Position numbers and translations under genes: made by a program. A stretch of DNA of 64,000 nucleotides from Diplonema japonicum. Lineage: Eukaryota; Euglenozoa; Diplonemea; Diplonemida; Diplonemidae. Below are positions 1-9,886 of this stretch, in pieces; within the stretch, counting starts at the first letter, position 1; each line of letters starts with the position of its first letter. Location: NCBI GenBank assembly GCA_964019335.1, contig OZ025741.1:62001-126000 (forward strand), read 5' to 3'. Below the pieces are notes generated by a model, which worked only from the letters and a program-made list of their open reading frames with translations, ran no database searches and had not been told where the DNA came from.

Positions 1-180
1 CGGCTGCGGCGGCGGCGGAGCTAAGATCCCGCTCAGCGAGCCATGCCGTGAAACCGCGTCAGGCTCGCTATCATTGATCGGCCTCAATCCTGGTGGGCGG
101 TGTTTCTCACTGTGGCTCGACACTCCACTTTGTCTCCTCGGAGGGGCAGGCGGCAGTGTGAACCAGTCCTCATCTTCCAT
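1..180 (-). CDS. N-terminal 60 residues of a gene cut by the left edge
   Basis: An open frame starts with ATG at 180 and stays open to base 1. It reads MEDEDWFTLPPAPPRRQ followed by a Ser/Pro-rich disordered stretch ending in a proline run. A T-rich tract ending in TCTCAG lies about 20 nt upstream of the ATG (around 200-217). This looks like a 3' splice acceptor, from either a leader intron or trans-splicing, and it supports this start. Orientation matches every other host gene in the window. Nothing in the visible part identifies a family; it could be the disordered head of a regulatory or cytoskeletal protein. Confidence 0.55.
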   Translation of the reverse strand, partial: MEDEDWFTLPPAPPRRQSGVSSHSEKHRPPGLRPINDSEPDAVSRHGSLSGILAPPPPQP

Positions 181-334
181 CCCCTTCGCCCTCCCCCCTC
201 TGAGAAAAAAAAAAGAATTAGCAAAAACCGTAAAGAAAAAAATACTATGATAGGGAAATAGTGTTAGGCAAAAAACTACTCGCCGACCAGGGGGAGGGGG
301 AAGGGGAGAAAAGCAGCAAATCAACAACACAACT

Positions 335-1715
335 TTACATATTAGAGACGGTGATGTAGCGGTGCACCATGTCGTCGCCGCCGAAGGGCGCGTTGCGGAG
401 CAGTTCACGGACAGACGCCGCCTCGATCTGTTGGGTGGGGTTACAATTTAAATAAATGAAAACAAACCTTCTCCCTAGGTATGGGTTTGACCCTTCGTTT
501 CGCTTTCTTCTTGCTGTGACGTTCAAACTGTGCAATCTCCCCCTCCGTGACGGGAATGAGAGCAGTGCCCTGCGGAGCAAGTGCCTGTGACAGCAGCGAC
601 TCAAAATTATGAATCTGATCAACTGTGGTATCTGTGTAAAACAGCTCCTTAACCCGAGCAACATTAACGGAGAGAGGGGCAGACGGAGAGGAGTTGATGT
701 ATTCCTGCAACACAGCAACAACATGCTCGGGAAGACCGTGTTGTGCAAAGATGGTAAGGATGGAAGAGATGGACAGTGGGTGCATGGAATCCTTCCCGTA
801 CACCCACATGAAGAAAATAAGATGAACAGTGTCGGTGGGGAGCATGCCGAGGTCGGAGGACATCTCGTCGTACAGCCGAACACACCACCAGAAGATGTTT
901 GGTTTCTTCGCACGCAGAGCATGTATCAGTAAAGCATGTACCCCTGCAACCTGAGACGAAGCATGGGCACAGTGGTGTTGGTACGCGCTTGAAGCAGGCC
1001 CGTCGCCGGAAAACCCGTTTATTATGTCGTACTTTACACCACCCTTCACCACAAGCAGCTGGTATGCCCGTTCTGTAAACAAGGTGGAAGAGGTGCTCAT
1101 CGCACGAAGCATTTCAAAGCAATCCCGCATCTCCCATCCTTTGGCGTGCACCGCCACCCCCACGCTCCATCGTTCTGAAAGCGAACCCGCAACCCAGTCT
1201 TTTTGCATATCCTGCATCTCGGATTTGATGGACTCCCATTCGGCAGGGCGAAGCATGGCTCTGTAGCACATTCCTACCATCCACGTTGTGTATTCCTCGT
1301 AGCTGGACCTGACGTTCACACCGGCTTCAAGAAGATCCTTGCGAAGGACGGGTAAGGATGGGGAGTCGAGGCACAGCAGTGTTTCAGTCCAGTGGACCAT
1401 GCGTTTCATGACCAGTGGGTGTGCTTCCGCATATTTTGGTGTGTTGCCCAGGTAAGACTCATAGCTGAAGTGGTAGTACTCGGGTGAGAAGGTTTCCTTT
1501 TTGCTTTGTCTGCTGGCGGCCACCTCAAGCAGCATCTGCTTGTCGCCTCTCTCTGAAAGCGGCCATGACTTCTCCATCGCTCTGTGCAGCCCTTTTACCG
1601 TCCAGTCCCTTCCCGCCGATTTCCTCAGCACCGCGCTGGGAACCATTGCATCCCCGTCTATCTGGAACTTTCTTCGTAATGCTGCGCGTGCTGACTTTCT
1701 CACAGCAAGAGCCAT
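335..1715 (-). CDS. Helical, PPR-like protein, possibly mitochondrial (446 aa)
   Basis: Two exons: 1715-468 and 427-335. They are joined in phase 0 across a 40-nt intron (428-467) that starts GTTTGT and ends CAACAG. Without the splice the protein would end in a low-complexity tail; with it the last exon adds 30 residues ending ITVSNM. The N-terminus (MALAVRKSARAALRRKF) is basic and amphipathic, as in mitochondrial presequences. The body is alpha-helical with paired-helix segments such as WEMRDCFEMLRAM and FWWCVRLYDEM, which recall pentatricopeptide repeats, but no canonical 35-residue array is clear. The C-terminal part of exon 1 is lysine-rich (HSKKKAKRR). It could be an RNA-binding or mitoribosome-associated factor; that is inference. 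The piggyBac-like element begins only 57 nt upstream of its start codon. Confidence 0.75.
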
Positions 1716-1771
1716 TTTCTTTTTTTTATAGCTTTTTTTTCCTCTTTTTTTCTTTGAAAGATTTCTGATAA

Positions 1772-3550
1772 CCCCTAAACGCCCGCGCGGACGTTTTTGT
1801 CCTTATTTCAAAATTTGCTTTTCGCTAAGTACTTTTTTTTGAACACGGCCCCTGGACTTCAAAATATGGCATTGTTGCGCGGTTTATTTTGTCTTGGAAC
1901 TACATTTTGCGTTAAAAGTTTTGTTTTAATTGAAACCGGCAGGGTTGGCTTAAAATGAAATCAGATGGTCAAAATAGCAGCGAAAACGTGAGTCTCCCCC
2001 GACTGGTCAGAAAAAGAAGAAAAAGACGATGAGGCGGTCAAAGAGGGGCCGGAAACGATGCTTGGGTGGGAGAAATACTCCCAAAGGCCCGAAACATATC
2101 ATTTCCGTAAAAAGGTGGGCTTAGGACACCTCTAGGTGAAGCGGCCAATGAGGAGGGTGTTTTTAATCTTTTTTTTTACACACGCAGTACTTGAGCTCAT
2201 AGTTTCTTCCACGAACGGTCGTTTCGGTTCAAAAAAAACAGCGGAATCTGAATCTTTCCATCCCAGAGTACAAAATTTGGCTTGGGTTGGTCCTGTTACT
2301 GGGTTTACGCTCGGCACCGAACATGAAGAGCTACTGGACAACAAATTCTAATTTAACCATCCCGGCTTTTGAGAAAATGAGCAAACCGATTCGTTGACAT
2401 ACAGCGCTACCTCACCTTTGACAACCTGGAAAACATTTGGAAGGCCTGAAACTGCACCTCATGCGCAGGTTTCTTGACATCATTGTCAACCGGTGTAGGA
2501 CTGTGCGGACCCCTGGCAAGTGGTTGTCTGTTGACGACAGTGTTATCCCGACAACAATAAAAGTCATGGCACCACGAAAAAGCAACTCGGTGGGCATCAA
2601 GGTAATCGCTACATGCGACTCATAAAACTGTTACCTGGCGAATTTCAACATTTTCAGAAGTCCACAACACAGGACCTAGTCATGCGTACTGTCGACTCCT
2701 AAGGGTTTGCTGTCGACCCCTGACCTGCAAGACCAGCTCCAGGGGACTGGAGTTCGGCATATGAAAACCCGGAAGTGGACCATGGTCGTTTTTTATTGGG
2801 TCCTGGAAAGCTGTTGCCAACCCCTCCATAATCTGGAAGAAGAGCAGGGAATGTGGCAAAAATTATGGCTTCCCGAGCTTCGAAGAAGAACTTGTTGGCA
2901 AGCTTCTCACCCATGCCCCAAAAACCGATAGCACACACCCCCGACAACACCGTCACCGACCCCCAAGCGCAAACACGCTAGCAATGAGGATTCCCTCACT
3001 CAGAAATACCCAAAACGTCTCGATTTGACCCTAAATCACACCTCCGAGACCATGATGAACGGAACGAAGGTGAGGAGGGTGCTCTATGCTGTTCCTGGGT
3101 GCGGGAAGAAGGTGCAAACGTGGTGCCCCTGTTGCAAAACCCCCTTATGCAAAACGTGTTTTTTACCCTTGCATGCTACCCCAGCTGGAAAAAAAGCTCA
3201 CAAGTTGCTTTTTTCATCCCACAGCCCCAAAAAGTCTCCAGACTGACCTCAATCCTAGAGTTCAGGGCACCAAATAGGGCTGAATGCTGCCCTTTTTACC
3301 CCAGCCATAACTCCACGGACCCCCCACGACAAGACCCCCCAAAATCGGACATAAAAAGTACACCTTCAATCCCCCTCTTACACACATAGTTAAGTGTTCT
3401 CATCTGAATCTGGCACCTGGAATTGAAAATTTTAGTACCGTTTACCTTTTCCTTGCACCTTCCTATGGTTGCATGCTGCCCTTTTTTTGAGTATTTAAAG
3501 CAACAACGAAAATGGGGGGGTCCCGTAGATAGGCTCCGGGCGTTTAGGGG
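1772..3550 (+). mobile_element. Decayed piggyBac-like DNA transposon with 14-bp TIRs
   Basis: The ends are perfect 14-bp inverted repeats: CCCCTAAACGCCCG at 1772-1785 and its reverse complement at 3537-3550. Both ends are flanked by the direct tetranucleotide ATAA (1768-1771 and 3551-3554), the expected size of a piggyBac target duplication. On the plus strand, opposite to all host genes, broken frames carry transposase pieces. Around 2437-2625 there is GKWLSVDDSVIP and then KSNSVGIKVIATCDS, matching the DDE catalytic region. At 3025-3246 there is a Cys-rich tail (TWCPCCKTPLCKTCF) like the C-terminal zinc-binding domain. The frames are interrupted by stops, so the copy is inactive. At 1779 bp it is almost the same length as the second element at 43.9-45.7 kb, but its TIR sequence differs. 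Confidence 0.88.
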
Positions 3551-3553
3551 ATA

Positions 3554-3554
<1 letters not shown>

Positions 3555-3584
<30 letters not shown>

Positions 3585-4163
3585 CAGTTTGAGGAGAAAA
3601 GTATAAGGCAGACAAGAAAAAAAAAGGGGGGAAGGGGGGAGGGGCTTGCAAACCACCATGCGCACACAATTTCATGTAAAAAGGAAAATATAAAAAAGAA
3701 AGACATACACACTTGAGACCAGGTCTCTGGATTTGTGATTTTCCCATCTGTGATCTATTACCCTTCTGGGAGGATGGACCCCCATCGGAAAAAAAGAAGA
3801 AACAATAAAACACTTTGAAGAAAAGAAAGAAGGAAGGAAAAGAGGGGAAAGTGCTGTGTGCCAGGCACCTTTCGTTTTCTTTTCTTTTAAAATCCTCCAT
3901 TTCTGTATCGCGCAAGAAAGAACAACAACAACAACAAAAAAGAGGGAAGAAAAGGGTGCAAAAGCATGATTGGTCCTTTTTGAAGCCAAAAAAAGGGGGG
4001 GGGTGAAGCCTTTGGGATTAGGGAATTGATCGTTGAAAGGTTATCTTTTTTCTTTTCCTCGTTTTTCTTTGGAACATTCTTTTCATAGATATTGTGTCCA
4101 AAAAAGGGTCGGTCCTACCTAGTAGTTAATTTCTTTTTAAACTTTTTTATTTTCTTTTTCTGC
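3555..4163. other. Intergenic, AT-rich low-complexity
   Basis: Between the transposon and the last exon of the aminoadipate reductase gene lie an A run of about 28 at 3557-3584, purine-rich runs and T-rich stretches. No conserved coding, RNA gene or repeat family is recognised. Confidence 0.6.
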
Positions 4164-7100
4164 TCATGATGTCGTCCTTCTCGCACGAGTAATGAGGTCC
4201 ACATCCCCACGTTTGAAAAGATCACTCCATGCAACCTGTATTGAAATAAAAAAAAACCTTTTTTACCCCTCAGGATGTACATACGTTCGCCTTCAACTGA
4301 AGACCGCCAGGAGGGGCCTCAAGGAAGCCAGACCCCACCAGGTAGCACACTGCCTGCTCTAAAGATTTTGTCATATCGGGGAACTCGCTGTTGGGCGCAC
4401 CATTGATGGCAGCGACAAGATCGCTCGAGTCATGCACCTGACCTGAACGGAGGGATGTGTCCCAGTTCTCTGAGAAGTGCGACGCGACTGCGGAGAGGGC
4501 GTTCTCCCCCAGCTCAGAGGCGGCCAGCAACTTCGCCCTCCACTCCTTGTAAGGGAGCTCCTCCATCTCATACCCAAGGCTCTTGAACAGCCTGAACACG
4601 GCAGCGTAGGGAACAGGCGTCGCGTTCACAAGGTTGTAGTGATGTCCCCTGCTCTCTTCCTTCATGCACACTGTCACTGATGCTGCGGCCATCCAGTCCA
4701 CAGGGCTCATGTCGATGCCCTTTGACTCGTCGACCTTGGGGTATGCCTTCAGCTGCACGCACCCCTTCATCAACCTCACCAGGAAGTCATCTGTCGTCCA
4801 GGCGCCTGTGTCAGACGCACCCGAGATAAACGACGGTCTCAAGCACATAGCAGGGATGCCCCTCATCTTCGCTGCGTCCATCACCATCTTATCGGCCACC
4901 CACTTGCTCTGGGTGTACCCGCCTGTCAGGCCCTTGCCCGACGAGAGCTCGATGTTCTCCTTGATGATGTCATACTTGCAGTACTCCGCCTCGTACACGT
5001 TCGTCGTCGAGATGAACGCCAGAACCTTCAGCTTGTCGCCCTCGCAGCACAGCTTCAAAATCTCCAGCGTCCCGTCCACGTTTGCCGCCTTCATGCTCTC
5101 GTAAGGCAGCAGCCAGTGGACCACAGCGCCGCTGTGCACTACAAGGTCCACCCTGTCCACAAGCTCCGCCCACCTTTCGTTGGAAAGGCCAAGGCAAGGA
5201 AGGCCCAGGTCTCCCAAGCACGGGATGATCCTGCTGTCGTACTCGTCTTTCCACCCAAGGCACGCCTTCAACATCTTCACCATCCTCTGTTTGGCCTCGT
5301 GCATCGCGCCCTGCCCCTTTGGAGCACGGATTAGGCAGTAGATCGGCCCGTCAGTCCTCTTCAGAAGGTCGATGACGATGAACGTGGCCAAGAAGCCAGG
5401 TGTGCCTGTTACGAACACCCCACGTGGCTTGCTGGGGGGACTGATGGCACCCTCCGATCGCTTGATGCAAGAGGGAAGCTGGGCTTCGAACATGAAGTCC
5501 CGTGGCCCTGCTGTGCCCCCGTTGGTGCCCTGTGCGGCACCTGCCATTCCTGCAAGGGTGGGACTGGCGAACAGTGCGTTCAGAGGGAGCTTGACACCGA
5601 ACAGCTTGTTGACCTCCATGGTGACAACTGTAGCGGAGAGACTGTGACCCCCAAGGTCGAAGAAGTTGTCTTCCTTGCTCCTCACTGCGTGAGCAAGGTG
5701 TTTCTTCCAAATGGCAAGCACCTTCTCCTCTGCGTCAGTAAGGCCTTCGATGACCATTGTGTCAATGCTGTCATCCCTAGGCGGCTCAGGAAGCGCCTTG
5801 TGGTTGATCTTTGCGTTGGGTGTCAACGGCATCTTCTGCAGAATGACGATCGCGGTGGGCACCATGTAGTGCGGCACCTTGGACTTCAAGAAGTCCCTGT
5901 ACTCCGTGCTGAGGTTCCTCATGTTGTCTTGCGACTCATTGGCGTACGCCAAAGCATCAGGGATGGGCACCACATAGCTCACAATGATCTTCTCGTCCTT
6001 GGCATCTTTCCTCACCACTGTTACGTTCTCTTTCGCCTTTTCGTGGCGGGACAGCTTGGCGTTGATCTCACCGAGCTCGATACGGAACCCTCTGATCTTC
6101 ACCTGGTCGTCGACACGGCCAAGGCATTCCACCGTCCCGTCAGCCAGGTAGTGCCCAAGGTCACCAGACTTGTACAGCATGTCAGTCGGGTTCGACGTGA
6201 ATGGCGATTTGATGAACTTAGCAGCGGTGTCCTTCGGGAGCCCCAGGTAGCCCTTGGCAAGGTGACAGCTCCTCATGTGGATCTCGGCAGCCTCGCCGAC
6301 ACCTGCAGGCTTCCCAGCAGGGTTTAGCAGAAGCATCTGGCAGTCCTTCATCCCCTTCCCGCACGGAATGACCTCCTTAAGCTCGTTGATGAATTCTTCG
6401 GTGCCACCCTGTGCAGGAGGGGGAAGGTCGAAGTAGCCCACGGCACGCGATGTCTCAGTCGTGCCCCACATGTTGATGATCCTGCAGTTAGGCGCAAAAC
6501 CACGTAGCCTCAGCACGTCCCTTTTGATGAGCATGTCACCAACAAACATCACAAAACGGAGGTCGTTCATCGTGAAATTCGCCTCGTCGACAGTGACGAG
6601 GATCTGCCCCAAAGCAGGGGTGAAGCAGCAAACGGTTATGTTCTGCGCCTTCATGTACCTCCCAAGACAGCCAGGCGTGTTGATGGTGTCCTGCGTAGGG
6701 ATGAACACAGCAGCACCGAAGAACAAGGGTGTGAAGATGTCACGCTGGAGGGGGTCGTGTGCAATACCACTGCACATCCCAAACCTGTCCTTCTCAGTGA
6801 TATCGAAGGTTGCACCAAGCCACGGGTAGAAAGTGGTGAGTGACGACTGTCGGCCCATAACACCTTTAGGGATACCGGTGGAACCAGATGTGAACGTCAC
6901 AACAGCGGTATCGTCCTGCGAGATCTCAACATCAGGGAGAGTGTCGGGGGAGTCCTTGAGCAATGTGTCGAACTTCTCAGACTTTGGCTCCGGGAGCACC
7001 ATCCTGACCTTCGGCTTGATCGATGTGATGTACTCATCCACGTCGCTGGGTTCGACAGGTGCGTCTTCGATGCGAACCCAGCCCACGATGCCAGCTATCT

Positions 7101-8946
7101 TCATACACGTGACCACGCGCTCCCCAGGGTACTGCGGGTCCATCATGGAGTAGGCTGCCCCCGCTTTGTAAATACCTATTATAGCAACCACAACAGCAGG
7201 GCTCCTATACCCGTAGATGCCGATCACATCACCTTTCTTGACTCCGTTCTTCAGCAAAGAGTGAGCGAACTTGCTTGTTGCAACATCAAGTTCCGCGTAG
7301 CTCAGCGTCGTGCCAGGCTCGTACGACACAGCAAGTTGTTCGGGGTGCCTCTGTGCGTTCTTGTGGAACACGTGAACAAGGGCGCCCGGCCAACCCTCAT
7401 CCTGCGGAGTGGTGGGGTCGGGCAGGATGGCCCTCGCCTTGGGGGTGATGAGGGAGTAGTCGTAGATACCCTGCGTGGGCCTCTCAACAACCTGCTTGAG
7501 AAGGTATGTGTAGTTGTTCATCAGCTCACCAATGAAAGGCTTCGTGAAGAGCTGTGCGTTGTACAAGAAAACGAATTCAACGCCGCCGTCCCACCTGTTG
7601 TTCACACGGAGCGTCAGGTCGTATGGCGCAAGCGCCTTCCCGACCACGGCAAGGTTCTCGACGGTGGTCCATGCAGCATCTCTCTTGATGGGGGGTGTCA
7701 GCTGGCTGTCCATCATGTACATAACCTTGAAAAGCGGTGACAGGGCGTCGGCGTCCTGGTCCTGCATCGTACCACCAAGCAGCGTGGTCTTGGCACCCTT
7801 GAGGGTCTCCTGCATGAGGGGTGAGTCGATGACCTGCTCAAACTCGACATGCTTATGTTGCATCACGCCGCTGATGGCCTTGGATGTCCTCTGCAGTACC
7901 TCCCTGAAAGACAGCGTGGGGGAGTCGTCAGCTGAGGAGAGGTCCGTTCTGAGCGGAATCCTGTTGGTGAGGGGCCCAACGGTGGCGTCGTACCCGTCGC
8001 GGCGGAGGTTCGTCAGCAGGCCGATAACAACGTCCTTCTCCGCAGTCATCCTGCTCAGCCACGTGACGAAGACAGAGATGAGGATGTTGTGCAGACCAAA
8101 CTCACAGCCCGCGGCGATTCTGCGGAGGTTCTTCGCTGTTTGCGTGCTGCCATGGAGCACGTACGAGTACCTAGCCTGCTTCATCGAGACAAGCTGGGGT
8201 CTAGGCCTGTCGACTGGCACTTGCACAACAGGCATGGCGTCTGACAGGTTGGTGGCCCAGAAGCTCACAGCGTTTCTGAACTCATCTGTCTCAGAGGACT
8301 CTATGATTCTTGTGTCGGCGTCCTCTTCGCTGACCATCTGGCTGACAAGACGGAGAAGACCAGCACCTTGCGGGGAGAGGAGCTGCTCGTAGGTCTGGAC
8401 AAGCTCTGAGACGATCCACTCGATGGACCACGCATCGACGATGCTCCTGTGCCCGACAATGAGGAGCTCCTCGATGTGTGTGCTTCTCCTCATCACAACG
8501 AATCTGAACAGCGGGGATGCCTCGTCAAAGGAGAAGGGCTTCATGAGCCACGATGTGCACGGCACTGTGAGGTCCGCACACGACGTCTCCACCTCTTCGA
8601 AGAAGAGGAACTTCTCGATGAGCACATCATCCCACTCAGGGCGCTTCATGCAGTACCTCGTGCTGTACGGGGGTGAGATCATCTCGCAGGAGGGTGCAGG
8701 GAGCTTCTCCGACTTCCTCTCCTGCAAGTTGCACTGCAGAATAGGACTGCGCTGCAGCACCGTCCCGATCGCCTTCTTCATGGCACCGAGGTCCAAGTGA
8801 TGTCCGTGCCTGAACTTGATCCTCCTGCCGATGCTGAACCCGGACTGGATTGCGCCATCTTGCTGCTTCTGGTGGTCAGCGAAATTCTGTTCAAGAAGCA
8901 AATACTTCTCCTGCTGCACACCGGCAGCAGTAACATGGACAGTCAT
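4164..8946 (-). CDS. LYS2: L-2-aminoadipate reductase, NRPS-like (1577 aa)
   Basis: It adenylates alpha-aminoadipate, tethers it to a carrier domain and reduces it to the semialdehyde in the fungal-type lysine pathway. Domains in order: a condensation-like domain (about 15-480) with a degenerate GHRSIVDAWS at 165-174 in place of HHxxxDG; an adenylation domain with FTSGSTGIPKG at 685-695, WGTTETSRAV at 827-836 and GRVDDQVKIRGFRIE near 943-957; a carrier domain with LGGHSLSAT (phosphopantetheine serine about 1102); and a thioester reductase with TGTPGFLA near 1180 and a later YTQSK active-site motif. GTTETSRAV closely resembles the LYS2 family rather than generic carboxylate reductases. The start at 8946 follows an A-rich leader. 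A 49-nt intron (4236-4284, GTATGT to ATACAG) joins a last exon of 23 residues ending TRARRTTS; reading through instead gives an early stop. Lysine-pathway substrate specificity is inferred. Confidence 0.93.
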
Positions 8947-9886
8947 CGTTCTTTTTTTTTCTTCTTTTATATTCTTCTGGGGTATAGTATCTTTCTTTTT
9001 TTCTTTTTTAAAAAAGAGAAGAAAATATTTTCTTTTGCGCACAAGAGGGTTTTGTATCACGAAAAAAAAAAAAAAAAACAGTCTTCTAGTACCGGTAAGA
9101 GAGAAGAAAAAAAAAGGGGGAAACAAAAAGCAGTTGAGGGAATGAAGCTGTTGGGGTAGAAACCTGGAGAGGTTCTTAACCCGTCAAGGCTCGTTCTTGG
9201 AAAAACGGGGGAGGAGAAACAAAGAGAACCTGAGGGAAAGAAGAAAAAAATGAAGGGGCAAAAAAAAAAGGGGGGGTTTTTTTTAAATTGTACGTTTGTT
9301 GCAGTGCCAGTTGTTCTTTTTCTTTTCTATCTTTTAGAAAGCAGTGGTTCACAGGTATAAAAAAAAAAAGAAAAAAAAAACATGGTTCATAAATTAATAA
9401 AATTTCAAAAAGAGAAAAGTTTAAATCAATGGAAAGAGAGGCTTTGTTTTCTTGTTTCTGGGAAGGGTTGCGATGGCCAAAGAACTGTAATCTTTCTTCA
9501 GGATATCGGCAACCCTCCCGAGGCAATCAAACAGATGGGAAACGAGGACCCATTGATGGTCCTATCCTTATTTTTCTTCGATCTTTCTGGTTTGAACCTT
9601 TCTTGTCTTTTAAGTAATTGTCTGAACAAGTTCGTATATAATGTGAATAAAGAATGGGGGAAAAAAAAAAGAAGGGGAAACAAACAAAAAAAAAAGAAAG
9701 AAACCCACCCTTTTCGTGCAACCTGATTTTCGAATAAAAGAAGAAAAAAAAAAAAAGAAAACACGATGTCGATGGGCTGATTTCATTCCCCCCCTTTTTT
9801 TTCCCCTCATTCTTTTTCGTTTGGTGGCAGATTGCAGGTTTGTTTTTCTTCTTTTTTTTCACCCTCCCCGAAAAAAAAATCAAAAA
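8947..9886. other. Intergenic, homopolymer-rich, with a shared acceptor-like motif
   Basis: This 940-nt stretch separates the aminoadipate reductase start from the end of the beta-helix gene. On the minus strand it holds A-rich leader sequence just before the reductase ATG. At 9154-9177 it holds the motif also found at 35568-35592, which on the minus strand reads as a pyrimidine-rich CTCCAG acceptor followed by GTTTCTACCC. The rest is A, T and G runs; no gene is recognised. Confidence 0.55.
9154..9177 (-). promoter_or_regulatory. Putative leader splice-acceptor motif (copy 1)
   Basis: The minus strand reads TCTCCAG then GTTTCTACCC. The same 17-nt string occurs at 35568-35584, in both cases 200-320 nt upstream of a minus-strand start codon. 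A near match forms the real intron 2 acceptor of the RNA ligase gene at 42396. It may be the 3' splice site of a leader intron or a trans-splicing site. Confidence 0.35.
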
